Below, piece by piece: positions 9,604 through 18,264 of a stretch of DNA of 64,000 nucleotides. The stretch covers positions 1 through 64,000 of the forward strand of contig NZ_FCOF02000001.1 in the NCBI RefSeq assembly GCF_001544755.2. The letters are read 5' to 3'. The DNA is from Caballeronia catudaia. GTDB taxonomy: Bacteria; Pseudomonadota; Gammaproteobacteria; Burkholderiales; Burkholderiaceae. Both the position numbers and the translations under genes were made by a program. The notes under the pieces were generated by a model. The model was not told the DNA's origin. It made no database searches and saw nothing but the letters and a program-made list of their open reading frames with translations. Positions within the stretch are counted from its first letter, which is position 1. Each line of letters opens with the position of its first letter.

Positions 9604-10875
9604 ATGAGCAGGTCCGCAAAGCGTGCATCGAACCCTACGGCTCGCGCCGCAGCGACGTTCGCGCGCCGCACGCTGGGCGCGTCGCTGTTCATGGGCGTCG
9701 TGTTGAGCGCACAGGCTCAGCAAAGCGACGGCATGATCGTCATTCCGGGCAACGCCGAAACCAATCCCGCCGCCGCGGCCGGCATGGCGCAGAAGCTGAA
9801 CGCACCCGCTGCACCGGCTGCGCGGCCCGCGCCCGCTCCCGTTGCGGCGATGCAGTCCGGCTATCGCGCCGCGACGAAAGCCGCCGACGCCGCGATGCGC
9901 AACGCCGCGCTCGAACTCGAAGCCCGCGCCGACGCCGCCGACGATTCCATGAATGACGCGGGTGGCATGATCGTCATTCCCGGTCCGGGCGAAGCGAAGC
10001 CTGCGCGGGTTGCTGCGCCGTCCGCGGCCGTCGCGCCCGCCATTGCTCCGTCGCTTGCGAAAGCGCCTGCCGCTTCCGTATCACGCGATGTCATTCCCGT
10101 CGTCGTGACACGCGACGATGGCATCGCGCGCGGCACGAATGCCAAGCCCGTCGCGGCCGGCTCCGCGTCGCCGGTGGCATCGCCGATGAAGCGCGTCAGC
10201 TTCAATCCGTCCGCGACCGCCGCCTTGCCGCAAGCCCAGAACGCGAACGCCGCGATGCAGGATGGCGAATCGATCCGCGTCGCGGCGCTCGGCTTTCTTC
10301 AACAGCAGGCCGCGGGATTGCCTGGCAAGGTCGAGATCACCGTCACGCCGGTGTTTCCGCGCGGACTCGCCGCCTGCTCCGCGCTCGATCCGTTCATGCC
10401 GACCGGCGCGCGGCTCTGGGGCCGCATGACCGTCGGTGTGCGCTGCGTCGGCGAGCGGCCGTGGACGCTTTACGTGCAAGCGCGCGTGTCGATCAACGCT
10501 ACGTACTATCAGGCCGCGCGCGCGATCGCGCCGGGCGAAGTGCTGTCCAACGCCGATCTCGTCGCCCGCGACGGCGATATCACCGCGATGCCGCAGGCGA
10601 TCGTCACCGATCCGGCGCAGGCCGTGGGCGCGGTGGCGCTCGGACGCGTGCCGGCTGGCTTGCCGCTGCGCACCGACATGCTGCGCGCAGCGAGCTCGGT
10701 GGCGATCGGCCAGAACGTGCATGTGGTCGCGGGCGGCTCCGGCTTTTCGATTTCCGCCGAAGGCACCGCGATGAACAACGCGGCGCCCGGCCAGCAGATT
10801 CGTGTGAAAACCGCTGCGGGACAGATCATCACGGGCATCGTGAAGGACGCCCAGACGGTGGAGATTTCGCTGTAA
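9604..10875 (+). CDS. flgA: FlgA, P-ring chaperone with a long Ala/Pro-rich N-terminal extension
   Basis: Periplasmic chaperone for P-ring assembly. The recognisable FlgA core fills roughly residues 220-423 of 423, with a SAF-type domain (ARAIAPGEVLSNADLVARDGD) and the C-terminal GQQIRVKTAAGQIITGIVKD. A twin-Arg-containing signal region ends near residue 39 (AQAQ). Between them lies about 180 residues of Ala/Pro-rich sequence holding two copies of GMIVIPG (residues 43-49 and 121-127). Typical enterobacterial FlgA is about 220 residues, so half of this protein is extra. ATG 9604 sits 5 bases after GGAGAG; GTG 9601 is too close to it. Confidence 0.9.
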   Translation: MSRSAKRASNPTARAAATFARRTLGASLFMGVVLSAQAQQSDGMIVIPGNAETNPAAAAGMAQKLNAPAAPAARPAPAPVAAMQSGYRAATKAADAAMRNAALELEARADAADDSMNDAGGMIVIPGPGEAKPARVAAPSAAVAPAIAPSLAKAPAASVSRDVIPVVVTRDDGIARGTNAKPVAAGSASPVASPMKRVSFNPSATAALPQAQNANAAMQDGESIRVAALGFLQQQAAGLPGKVEITVTPVFPRGLAACSALDPFMPTGARLWGRMTVGVRCVGERPWTLYVQARVSINATYYQAARAIAPGEVLSNADLVARDGDITAMPQAIVTDPAQAVGAVALGRVPAGLPLRTDMLRAASSVAIGQNVHVVAGGSGFSISAEGTAMNNAAPGQQIRVKTAAGQIITGIVKDAQTVEISL

Positions 10876-10998
10876 AGAACCGGAGTGTTCGGTCCCCCAC
10901 GCTTGTTGCATTTTGTTGCAAATGCGCCTAAAGGCCGCCAGATAAGGCTTTGAAGACGATGAGCACGCCGCACGGCAGTTGGCAGTCCCCCGGCAGGG

Positions 10999-11026
10999 TA
11001 AAGTTTTCAAGCACCGTCGCCGATAA
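10999..11026 (+). promoter_or_regulatory. Sigma-28 (FliA) promoter for flgMN
   Basis: TAAAGTTT (10999-11006) and GCCGATAA (11019-11026) both match the FliA consensus exactly. The spacer is 12 bases instead of the usual 11. Transcription would start near 11033, leaving a 14-base leader before ATG 11047 or 23 bases before GTG 11056. This fits the known scheme in which flgM is strongly transcribed as a late gene once FlgM itself is exported. Confidence 0.85.
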
Positions 11027-11046
11027 AGGACTCAACACGTTCGGGA

Positions 11047-11382
11047 ATGGACATCGTGAAAATCGAATCGAATAGCAACACCAATCTGGCAGGCCTTCAA
11101 GACAACCTGCAGCGCGCGTCGCAAAACGACGCAAAAGGCGCCACGGGCACCGTGCAACAGTCGGGCGCGAACCCGGCGACGAATTCGACGGTGAGCTTGT
11201 CGTCGTTGTCGAGCGACCTGCGCGCATCGAACGGCTCGGACATCGATACGGCGAAAGTCGCATCGATCAAGGCCGCGATCCGCGACGGCAGCCTGAAGAT
11301 CGACACGAGCAAGATCGCCGACGGCATTCTGAGCACCGCGCGCGACCTGCTGCAAACGAGAACCCCGCCGACCGGCGGCTGA
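11047..11382 (+). CDS. flgM: FlgM, anti-sigma-28 factor
   Basis: Binds FliA and holds late flagellar genes off until the hook is finished and FlgM is exported. The 111-residue protein has a disordered Ser/Asn-rich N-terminal half and the conserved C-terminal sigma-binding region (DIDTAKVASIKAAIRDGSLKIDTSKIADGIL, about residues 65-95). An in-frame GTG at 11056 would give MKIESN, closer to usual FlgM starts, with a longer leader from the sigma-28 promoter; either start is possible. flgN follows after 84 bases. Confidence 0.93.
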   Translation: MDIVKIESNSNTNLAGLQDNLQRASQNDAKGATGTVQQSGANPATNSTVSLSSLSSDLRASNGSDIDTAKVASIKAAIRDGSLKIDTSKIADGILSTARDLLQTRTPPTGG

Positions 11383-11466
11383 ACGCTTCCAGGGCGCGCA
11401 CAGGCGCGTGACGGCAGGCGTTCGCGAAACCGGGCGGCTTTTTGAAACCGCTTTTCGAGCGATGCA

Positions 11467-11901
11467 ATGAAAGACGCCCTGCTTGCCACCGTCACCGAAG
11501 AAGTCGCCGCTGTTCAGGCCTTCGAAAACCTCCTCGTCGAAGAGGAAAAAGCGCTGATCGCAGCGCAGCCGCTTCCGGCGCTGCCTTCGATCATCGAGCA
11601 CAAGACCGCGCTGACCGAGCGCATCTCCGTTCTCGAAAAGACCCGCGATGAGCAGTTGAACGCGCTCGGTTTCCCGGGCGGCTTCGCCGGCATGGAAGCC
11701 GCCGCCGCCAGCGACGAGGCGATCGCCGGGCAATGGGCGTTGCTCACCGCTTCCGCCCGTCGCGCGAAACAGGGCAACAACAACAACGGCGTGCTGATCC
11801 GCACGCGCATGGAATACAACCGCAAGGCGCTCGCGGCGTTGCAGGTCGCGCCCTCGAAGAGCGGCTTTTACGGTCCGGACGGGCGCGTGCCTGGCGCCTG
11901 A
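11467..11901 (+). CDS. flgN: FlgN, export chaperone for hook-filament junction proteins
   Basis: Cytoplasmic chaperone that escorts FlgK and FlgL to the export gate. The 144-residue protein is mostly helical, with the FlgN pattern of an N-terminal AFENLLVEEEKAL helix and a second long helix with HKTALTERISVLEKTRDEQL. The C-terminal tail GVLIRTRMEYNRKALAALQ is typical. It is co-transcribed with flgM and closed by a strong terminator. Its clients FlgK and FlgL are not encoded in this window. Confidence 0.9.
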   Translation: MKDALLATVTEEVAAVQAFENLLVEEEKALIAAQPLPALPSIIEHKTALTERISVLEKTRDEQLNALGFPGGFAGMEAAAASDEAIAGQWALLTASARRAKQGNNNNGVLIRTRMEYNRKALAALQVAPSKSGFYGPDGRVPGA

Positions 11902-11935
11902 CCGCATTCACTTCTTCATGCAGAACGGCGCGTGC

Positions 11936-11975
11936 TTCCTTGCGAGGCACGCGCCGCTTTTGTTTCCCGCGCTTT
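11936..11975 (+). terminator. Intrinsic terminator after flgMN
   Basis: A perfect 10-bp stem, CGGCGCGTGC (11936-11945) with GCACGCGCCG (11957-11966), has an 11-base loop and is followed by CTTTTGTTT. It separates flgMN from flhB, so flhBA must have its own promoter within 11976-12112; I could not identify that promoter. Confidence 0.85.
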
Positions 11976-12112
11976 CATCTACCGAATAACCCCCTTTTCC
12001 CCGGCTTTATCCGCCGATGGCCGCTCGACGCCTTCCGCAATAATCGCTTTCATCAAAAAGCGGCTTCGCGCCGCTCGCAATGCAAACGATGCAAGCAACG
12101 GAGTAAGGCCCG

Positions 12113-13321
12113 GTGGCAGAAGAAAGCGATCTCGAAAAAACCGAATCAGCCACTCCCAAGCGCCTGGAAAAGGCGCGGGAGGAAGGCCAGGTTGCGCGCT
12201 CGCGGGAACTCGCGTCTTTCGCGCTGCTCGCGGCGGGGTTTTTCGGCGTGTGGGGCATGGCGGGTCCGATCAGCGCGCATTTGCAGTCGATTCTGCGCGG
12301 CGCGTTCATGTTCAACCACGAAACCGTGCTCGACACGCGCCAAATGATGATCGGCGCGGCGAACGCGAGCAAGGAAGGTTTGTTCGCCGTGCTGCCGGTG
12401 CTGCTGCTGTCGGCTTTCGCCGCGCTCGCTGCGCCAATGGCGCTCGGCGGCTGGCTCATCACGACAAAGCCGCTCGCGCCGAACTTCGGTCGGCTGAATC
12501 CGATCAGCGGCCTCGGTAAGATTTTCTCGATCCAGGGGCCGGTGCAGCTTGGCATGTCTGTGCTGAAGACGGTGATCGTCGGCGGCATCGCGGGCTCCGC
12601 GATCTGGAGCCGCAAGGCCGAAGTGCTCGGCCTCTTGACCAAACCGCTCGATCTGGCGCTCGCCGACGCGATGCATCTGATCTTCGTGTGTTGCGGCATG
12701 GCGATCGGCGGGCTGTTTCTCGTCGCCGCCGTCGACGTGCCGTATCAGCTCTACTCGCACGCCAAGAAGCTGCGCATGAGCAAGGAAGAAGTGAAGCGCG
12801 AGCACAAGGAAAGCGAGGGCGATCCGCACATCAAGGGCAAGATCCGCCAGCAGCAGCGCGCGGCCGCACGTCGGCGAATGATGCAGGCGATTCCGACCGC
12901 CGATGTCATCGTCACGAATCCGACGCACTTCGCCGTCGCGCTGCAATACACCGACGGCCAGATGCGCGCGCCGAAGGTCGTCGCGAAGGGCGTGAATCTG
13001 GTCGCGGCGCGCATCCGCGAACTGGGCCGCGAGCACAACGTGCCGCTGCTCGAAGCGCCGCCGCTGGCGCGCGCGCTGTATCACAACGTCGAGATCAACC
13101 GGGAGATTCCGGGCGCGCTGTACGGCGCGGTCGCGCAAGTGCTGGCGTGGGTCTACCAGCTCAAGCGCTACAAGGAAGACGGCGGCACGAAGCCGGACGA
13201 ACCTTCCGATCTCGACGTGCCGAAGGAACTGGACAAAGGCGGCGTTTCAGACGCCGACGCCGACCGCGAAGCCGCAGAGGCTTTGGCCGGCGACAACCCT
13301 GACAATGGAGCCGCAGCATGA
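12113..13321 (+). CDS. flhB: FlhB, flagellar type III export switch protein
   Basis: Inner-membrane export-gate protein that switches substrate class from rod/hook to filament. The 402-residue protein has four predicted membrane segments in the first 210 residues, then a cytoplasmic domain with the autocleavage motif NPTH at 269-272, the same position as in enterobacteria. It starts with GTG 12113 after a GGAG site; MAEESDLEKTESATPKRLEKAREEGQVARS is a standard FlhB beginning. The C-terminal tail after about residue 350 is acidic and longer than in enterobacteria. Its stop overlaps the flhA start. Upstream lies flgN, not the chemotaxis genes I would expect in Burkholderia. Confidence 0.95.
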   Translation: MAEESDLEKTESATPKRLEKAREEGQVARSRELASFALLAAGFFGVWGMAGPISAHLQSILRGAFMFNHETVLDTRQMMIGAANASKEGLFAVLPVLLLSAFAALAAPMALGGWLITTKPLAPNFGRLNPISGLGKIFSIQGPVQLGMSVLKTVIVGGIAGSAIWSRKAEVLGLLTKPLDLALADAMHLIFVCCGMAIGGLFLVAAVDVPYQLYSHAKKLRMSKEEVKREHKESEGDPHIKGKIRQQQRAAARRRMMQAIPTADVIVTNPTHFAVALQYTDGQMRAPKVVAKGVNLVAARIRELGREHNVPLLEAPPLARALYHNVEINREIPGALYGAVAQVLAWVYQLKRYKEDGGTKPDEPSDLDVPKELDKGGVSDADADREAAEALAGDNPDNGAAA

Positions 13322-15423
13322 ATGCGCGCGCTGGATTTTTCGCCAAACGGCCCGACGCGCTGGGCACGCAGAACTTGCGAGCCTTAGCCGGCCCGATCCT
13401 GATCTGCATGATCTTGGGCATGATGATTCTGCCCTTGCCCGCGTTTCTGCTCGACTTGCTGTTCACCTTCAACATCGCGCTGTCGGTGATGGTGCTGCTC
13501 GTCAGCATGTACACGCAAAAGCCGCTCGATTTCGCGGCGTTCCCGAGCGTGCTGCTGTTCTCGACGCTCCTGCGGCTGTCGCTGAACGTGGCGTCGACGC
13601 GTATCGTGCTGCTCGAAGGCCACACCGGCCCCGACGCCGCGGGTCAGGTGATCGAATCGTTCGGGCACTTTCTCGTCGGCGGGAACTTCGCGGTGGGTAT
13701 CGTCGTGTTCGTGATCCTGATGATCATCAACTTCATGGTGATCACGAAGGGCGCGGGACGTATCGCGGAAGTCGGCGCGCGCTTCACCCTCGACGCGATG
13801 CCCGGCAAGCAGATGGCCATCGACGCCGATCTGAACGCCGGTCTCATCAACGAGGAAACCGCGAAGAAGCGCCGTCAGAGCGTGGCGCAGGAAGCCGAGT
13901 TCTACGGTTCGATGGACGGTGCATCGAAGTTCGTGCGCGGCGACGCGATCGCGGGCTTGCTGATCATGGTGATCAACGTCGTCGGCGGGCTGATCGTCGG
14001 CATGTTGCAACACGACATGGACTTCGCGCACGCGGCGACCAACTACACGCTGCTGACGATTGGCGATGGCCTCGTCGCGCAGATTCCGTCGCTCATCATC
14101 TCGACGGCGGCGGGCGTGATCGTATCGCGCGTCGCGACCGAGGAAGACATTGGCACGCAGTTGACCGGCCAGTTGTTCCAGAATCCGCGCGTGCTGATGA
14201 TCACGGGCGTGATCATCGGCATCATGGGCCTGATTCCGGGCATGCCGCACTTCGCGTTCATCCTGCTCGGTGGCGGCCTCATCTATGCCGCGCGCACGAT
14301 GAACAAGCGCGCCGAGGCGAAGAAGAAGAGCGCCGTCACCGATGTCACGCCGCTCGCGGCGAACGCCGCGGCTGCCACGGCGGAGAACTCGGAGGCGAGT
14401 TGGGAGGACGTGTCGCTCATCGATCCGTTGGGGCTGGAAGTGGGCTACCGCCTGATTCCGCTCGTCGATCGCAACAGCGATGGCGAACTGCTCAAGCGTA
14501 TCAAGGGCATCCGCAAGAAGTTCGCGCAGGAAATCGGCTTTTTGCCGCCGGTCATTCATATTCGCGACAATCTGGAACTGCGGCCGAACGGATACCGGAT
14601 CGCGCTGAAGGGCGTGGAAGTGGGCGTGGGCGAGGCGTTCCCCGGACAGTGGCTCGCGATCAATCCGGGACAGGTGTCGGCCGCGCTGCCGGGCGCGCAG
14701 ACGCAGGACCCGGCGTTCGGCCTGCCGGCTGTCTGGATCGACACGAACCTGCGCGAGCAGGCTCAGGTGTACGGCTACACCGTGGTCGATGCAAGCACGG
14801 TCGTCGCGACGCATTTGAACCATCTAGTCGTGACGCACGCGGCGGAGTTGCTCGGACGTCAGGAAGTGCAGGCGCTGATCGAGCGCATCGGCAAGGACAC
14901 GCCTTCGCTCACGGACGATCTGGTGCCCAAGGTGCTGTCGCTCACGACGCTGCAGAAGGTGCTGCAGAATCTGCTCGACGAAAGCGTGCCGATCCGCGAC
15001 ATGCGCACGATTCTCGACGCGCTGCAGGAGCACGCGCCGCGCATGTCCGATCCGCACGATCTCACCGCGGCGGTGCGCCTCGCGCTGGGCCGGGCGATCA
15101 CGCAGCAGTGGTATCCGGGCGCCGACGACCTGCAGGTGATGGGCCTCGATCCGACGCTGGAGCGTGTGTTGTCGCAGGCTTTGTCGACGGGTACGAATCC
15201 GGGTCTGGAGCCGGGACTCGCGCAAACGCTGCTGAACTCGACGCAGAACGCGATCATGCGCCAGCAGAATCTGGGCTTGCCGCCGGTGCTGCTCGTGCAG
15301 CATTCGCTTCGCGCGATGCTGGCGCGGTTCCTTCGGAGAAGCTTGCCGCAGTTGAAGGTGCTGTCTTACGCCGAAGTGCCGGATACGCGGAATGTGAAGG
15401 TGGTTAACTTGATTGGGGCTTGA
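13318..15423 (+). CDS. flhA: FlhA, flagellar type III export gate protein
   Basis: Forms the nonameric export gate ring and binds chaperone-substrate complexes. The 701-residue protein has eight predicted membrane segments in the first 330 residues. The loop between them holds the conserved GRIAEVGARFTLDAMPGKQMAIDADLNAG motif. A linker and a large cytoplasmic domain, with VHIRDNLELRPNGY and VVDASTVVATHLN, follow. It overlaps flhB by four bases (ATGA). The usual next gene, flhF, is missing here: only 9 bases after the stop a convergent foreign-looking gene ends. Confidence 0.96.
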   Translation: MNARAGFFAKRPDALGTQNLRALAGPILICMILGMMILPLPAFLLDLLFTFNIALSVMVLLVSMYTQKPLDFAAFPSVLLFSTLLRLSLNVASTRIVLLEGHTGPDAAGQVIESFGHFLVGGNFAVGIVVFVILMIINFMVITKGAGRIAEVGARFTLDAMPGKQMAIDADLNAGLINEETAKKRRQSVAQEAEFYGSMDGASKFVRGDAIAGLLIMVINVVGGLIVGMLQHDMDFAHAATNYTLLTIGDGLVAQIPSLIISTAAGVIVSRVATEEDIGTQLTGQLFQNPRVLMITGVIIGIMGLIPGMPHFAFILLGGGLIYAARTMNKRAEAKKKSAVTDVTPLAANAAAATAENSEASWEDVSLIDPLGLEVGYRLIPLVDRNSDGELLKRIKGIRKKFAQEIGFLPPVIHIRDNLELRPNGYRIALKGVEVGVGEAFPGQWLAINPGQVSAALPGAQTQDPAFGLPAVWIDTNLREQAQVYGYTVVDASTVVATHLNHLVVTHAAELLGRQEVQALIERIGKDTPSLTDDLVPKVLSLTTLQKVLQNLLDESVPIRDMRTILDALQEHAPRMSDPHDLTAAVRLALGRAITQQWYPGADDLQVMGLDPTLERVLSQALSTGTNPGLEPGLAQTLLNSTQNAIMRQQNLGLPPVLLVQHSLRAMLARFLRRSLPQLKVLSYAEVPDTRNVKVVNLIGA

Positions 15424-15432
15424 GGTTCCAGT

Positions 15433-16185
15433 TCAATGCAGCACGGAGGCGATCAGGCTGCGAAGGTTCCGTGCATCGAAAACCACCGTTTTCCACGTGT
15501 AATAGTTGGCGCGTTCGAACTGTGCCTTGCCGACAGTTGACTGGCTCTCTGCGATCGCCAGCACATGTCCCGGCTTCTTCGCTTCCCGATACTGCATATG
15601 AATCAGTTCTCCCTCGAGAAGCCGCGTGTCGCTCATTGCCGCGATGACGATGGAAGGCGTCGGCGTTTCGATCACGTGGTCTGCCATGAACTTCCCCGAA
15701 ATGGGTAGTTCGACTTCCGAATGGTGCTTCAGGTCGAACTCCTCGGCGATCTCGCCAATCGTCCGCGATAGACGGCCCTTAAAATCGCTACCCGACCGGC
15801 GTTCGGCGCGAGACGTCGCGACGCCATACAGTTGCTGCGCCGATTCGGCGACGCGAAAAACGTAGGGGACCACCAACCGCTCGTCCGTCGTCGTTGCGCG
15901 AATGACTTCGTCATCGCACAGGCGCGCGGGACTGTACTGGGATAGACCCTGCGACCACTGCTCGACGGCGCCGGACTCGACGTCCCCGCCAATCATGCTT
16001 GCGCAGAGGCAAGCTTCTCCGTTTTCATCGATCGAAAACGCGCCGTTTCGGATGCGCACTCGAACGACCACGCGATCTCCGGTGCCCGCGTATTCGAGCG
16101 GTGTGACGATTCGGTACACGTCGCGAGCGTCCTCGTGAACTTCAAAGAGCGCGCAGATGGTTCGCTTCAAGAATTCAGCTTGCAC
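15433..16185 (-). CDS. DUF1828-like protein of unknown function
   Basis: I do not recognise a known function. The first 90 residues resemble DUF1828: a TPL motif at 28-30, GDRVVVRV at 36-43, then an IDENG turn at 52-56 matching the family's typical D-x-G element. The C-terminal half (about residues 160-250) resembles the DUF1829-type region that often follows it, with charged Asp/Glu/Lys positions but no catalytic triad I can assert. It starts with GTG 16185 and overlaps the partner gene by 19 bases, so the two are translationally coupled. GC is lower than in flhA (hand counts of 60-base lines just upstream: 55 and 58 percent, against 68 percent in flhA). It may be a toxin-antitoxin or defence component. 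Confidence 0.7.
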   Translation of the reverse strand: MQAEFLKRTICALFEVHEDARDVYRIVTPLEYAGTGDRVVVRVRIRNGAFSIDENGEACLCASMIGGDVESGAVEQWSQGLSQYSPARLCDDEVIRATTTDERLVVPYVFRVAESAQQLYGVATSRAERRSGSDFKGRLSRTIGEIAEEFDLKHHSEVELPISGKFMADHVIETPTPSIVIAAMSDTRLLEGELIHMQYREAKKPGHVLAIAESQSTVGKAQFERANYYTWKTVVFDARNLRSLIASVLH

Positions 16186-16676
16186 AGTAGATCGCCCTGA
16201 CCGTTTTGCTCGTTCGAAATCGTTATGCCCGTGGCCCTGCAGAACAGAACGATGAGTGCCGAGCGATCATCGGAAACCCCCGGATCAAAAACTCGAGATG
16301 ATTCGAGGTTAAGCTCTGGCGCACCGGGCAGCAAGCGATTCCGATAATCGATGGTCGTTTCGCAGGGCAGCTTGCAATGCACGCCCTTATGACTTGGATG
16401 ATAGTGAAACTCGAACAGTGGATACAAATCGCCCTTCGGCGAAGTGAAGATCAAGTGTCCGTAAAATGATCGATCCGTGATTTCGTCGCCGTCGCGCCAC
16501 ATGAACAGCACGCGGTGCGCGTCCGAAACGGGGATGAGATCGGTCGCCTGAACACGCGGACGGGCCATCCTGTTGAAAGGCTTCGGCCACTTGCTCTTGT
16601 TCATTTGCCTGAACTTGGGCGACGCAGTCAACGTCTTGAGCGCCTGCTTGTGCGAACGCAATTGATCGGGTTTCAA
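16167..16676 (-). CDS. Unrecognised His/Cys-rich protein, partner of the DUF1828-like gene
   Basis: A protein of 169 residues if it starts at TTG 16676, which has GAGAG upstream; an in-frame codon at 16781 adds 35 residues but would read through a perfect palindrome. The feature that stands out is FHYHPSHKGVHCKLPC, with His at 91, 93, 96 and 100 and Cys at 101 and 105, which could bind a metal. The C-terminal part contains SALIVLFCRATGITIS, similar to small proteins I recall near DUF1828 genes; that memory is uncertain. It has no signal peptide or membrane segment. Position, overlap and base composition suggest a transferred two-gene module with the gene at 15433. Confidence 0.6.
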   Translation of the reverse strand: MKPDQLRSHKQALKTLTASPKFRQMNKSKWPKPFNRMARPRVQATDLIPVSDAHRVLFMWRDGDEITDRSFYGHLIFTSPKGDLYPLFEFHYHPSHKGVHCKLPCETTIDYRNRLLPGAPELNLESSRVFDPGVSDDRSALIVLFCRATGITISNEQNGQGDLLCKLNS

Positions 16677-16738
16677 TACGGCTCTCTCAGGTTTGCAATC
16701 AGCCGTATCACTTCTTCGACGATCGACGAGCGAAGCAA

Positions 16739-16766
16739 TCGGCAGATCTTTGCATGGATCTGCCGA
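16739..16766. repeat. Perfect 10-bp hairpin/palindrome upstream of the two-gene cassette
   Basis: TCGGCAGATC (16739-16748) and GATCTGCCGA (16757-16766) pair perfectly across an 8-base loop. It is 63 bases before the TTG start of the cassette and 88 bases past the sdaA stop. No T-run follows on either strand, so it is a poor terminator. An operator for cassette autoregulation is possible. The rest of 16677-16854 shows nothing else I recognise. Confidence 0.6.
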
Positions 16767-16854
16767 TGCTAACCGCACCAATCGACGTGCAATGCTTCGT
16801 TTAACGAATGTTTCATTCTCCGTGGAGAAAGCTGCGTTAAAGCAGTTAGCTACC

Positions 16855-18243
16855 TCAACACTCCACGATATTCACCGCCAACCCGCCGCGCGAAGTCTCT
16901 TTATATTTGGTCTTCATATCCGCGCCGGTCTCTCTCATTGTCTTGATGACGGAGTCCAGAGAAACATAATGCGACCCATCCCCGCGCATCGCCATGCGCG
17001 CGGCGTTGACGGCCTTCACCGAGCCCATCGCGTTGCGCTCGATGCACGGAATCTGCACCATCCCGCCGACCGGATCGCACGTCAGCCCGAGGTTATGCTC
17101 CATGCCGATTTCCGCGGCGTTCTCCACCTGCGCCGGCGTTCCGCCAAGCACGGCCGCCAGCGCGCCCGCCGCCATCGAGCACGCGACGCCGACCTCGCCC
17201 TGACAGCCCACCTCGGCGCCGGAGATGGAAGCATTCATCTTGTACAGAATGCCGATGGCCGCAGCCGTCAGCAGAAAATCGATCACACCCTGCGTGTTCG
17301 ATCCCGGCACGAACCGGTCGTAGTAATGCAGCACCGCCGGAATGATCCCGGCCGCGCCATTGGTCGGCGCCGTGACGACGCGTCCGCCGATCGCATTCTC
17401 CTCGTTCACCGCGATCGCATAGAGATTGATCCAGTCGATCATCGACAGCGGATCGCGCAGCGCCTGCTCGGGCTTGCCCGCCAGCGCGCGATACAACTGC
17501 GGCGCACGCCGTTTCACCTGAAACGGCCCAGGCAAGCAACCATCCGCATCCGGGTTGCCGATGCCGCACCCGCGCGCGACGCAATCCTGCATCACGTCCC
17601 AGATGCGCAACAGGCCGGCGCGAATCTCGTCCTCGCTGTGCCAGACGCGCTCGTTCTCCCACATCAACTGCGCGATCGATTTGCCCGACTCCGCGCACAT
17701 CTTCATGAGTTCGTCGCCGGTCTGGAACGGATACGGCAACTGCTCGTGCGCGCTCAGCACCGCCGTATTCGGCGCACCCGCCGTCACGACGAAGCCGCCG
17801 CCGACCGACAGATACGTAGCCTCGCGCAGCAACGCGCCGTTCGCATCGAATGCGTGGAGCTTCATGCCGTTCGGATGTTCCGGCAGCGCCTGCCGATAGA
17901 ACGCGATGCATTCCTTCAACGTGAACGGAATCTCGTGCGTGCCCAGCAGCGCGAGCGTCTTCGACGCGCGCACGGCGTCGAGCCTCGGGACGATGCTGGA
18001 CGCGTCGACGGTATCGGGCGCGTCGCCCATCAGGCCGAGCATCACGCCGCGGTCGGTGCCGTGGCCCTTGCCCGTCGCGCCGAGCGAGCCGTACAGCTCG
18101 CATTTCACCGATGCCGTCGATGCCAGCAGCCCATCGCGCTCGAGCCCTTGCGCGAACATCAACGCGGCGCGCATCGGTCCGACGGTGTGCGAGCTCGATG
18201 GTCCGATGCCGATCTTGAAGAGGTCGAATACGCTGACTGCCAT
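16855..18243 (-). CDS. sdaA: L-serine ammonia-lyase (dehydratase), iron-sulfur, single chain
   Basis: Deaminates L-serine to pyruvate and ammonia in the cytoplasm. The 462-residue protein has the N-terminal beta domain ([24 protein letters not shown]) and the C-terminal alpha domain. The latter has the conserved Cys of the 4Fe-4S cluster, in [22 protein letters not shown] and GLTCDPVGG. Length and arrangement match the fused SdaA/SdaB type. It sits downstream of the glycine cleavage genes on the same strand. That fits glycine being converted to serine by SHMT with cleavage-derived methylene-THF and then drained to pyruvate. Confidence 0.95.
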   Translation of the reverse strand: MAVSVFDLFKIGIGPSSSHTVGPMRAALMFAQGLERDGLLASTASVKCELYGSLGATGKGHGTDRGVMLGLMGDAPDTVDASSIVPRLDAVRASKTLALLGTHEIPFTLKECIAFYRQALPEHPNGMKLHAFDANGALLREATYLSVGGGFVVTAGAPNTAVLSAHEQLPYPFQTGDELMKMCAESGKSIAQLMWENERVWHSEDEIRAGLLRIWDVMQDCVARGCGIGNPDADGCLPGPFQVKRRAPQLYRALAGKPEQALRDPLSMIDWINLYAIAVNEENAIGGRVVTAPTNGAAGIIPAVLHYYDRFVPGSNTQGVIDFLLTAAAIGILYKMNASISGAEVGCQGEVGVACSMAAGALAAVLGGTPAQVENAAEIGMEHNLGLTCDPVGGMVQIPCIERNAMGSVKAVNAARMAMRGDGSHYVSLDSVIKTMRETGADMKTKYKETSRGGLAVNIVEC

Positions 18244-18264
18244 GACATCACCTGACTGAAAGAA

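Noticed and set aside
13305..15407. A 700-residue frame overlapping flhA on the same strand
   Set aside because: Composition is dominated by Arg, Gly and Ala, with no membrane segments. flhA in the alternative frame is unmistakable.
16677..16781. Longer N terminus of the cassette's upstream gene
   Set aside because: It would put the perfect 10-bp palindrome inside coding sequence, and the first 35 residues look unlike the rest. The TTG at 16676 has a better ribosome site.
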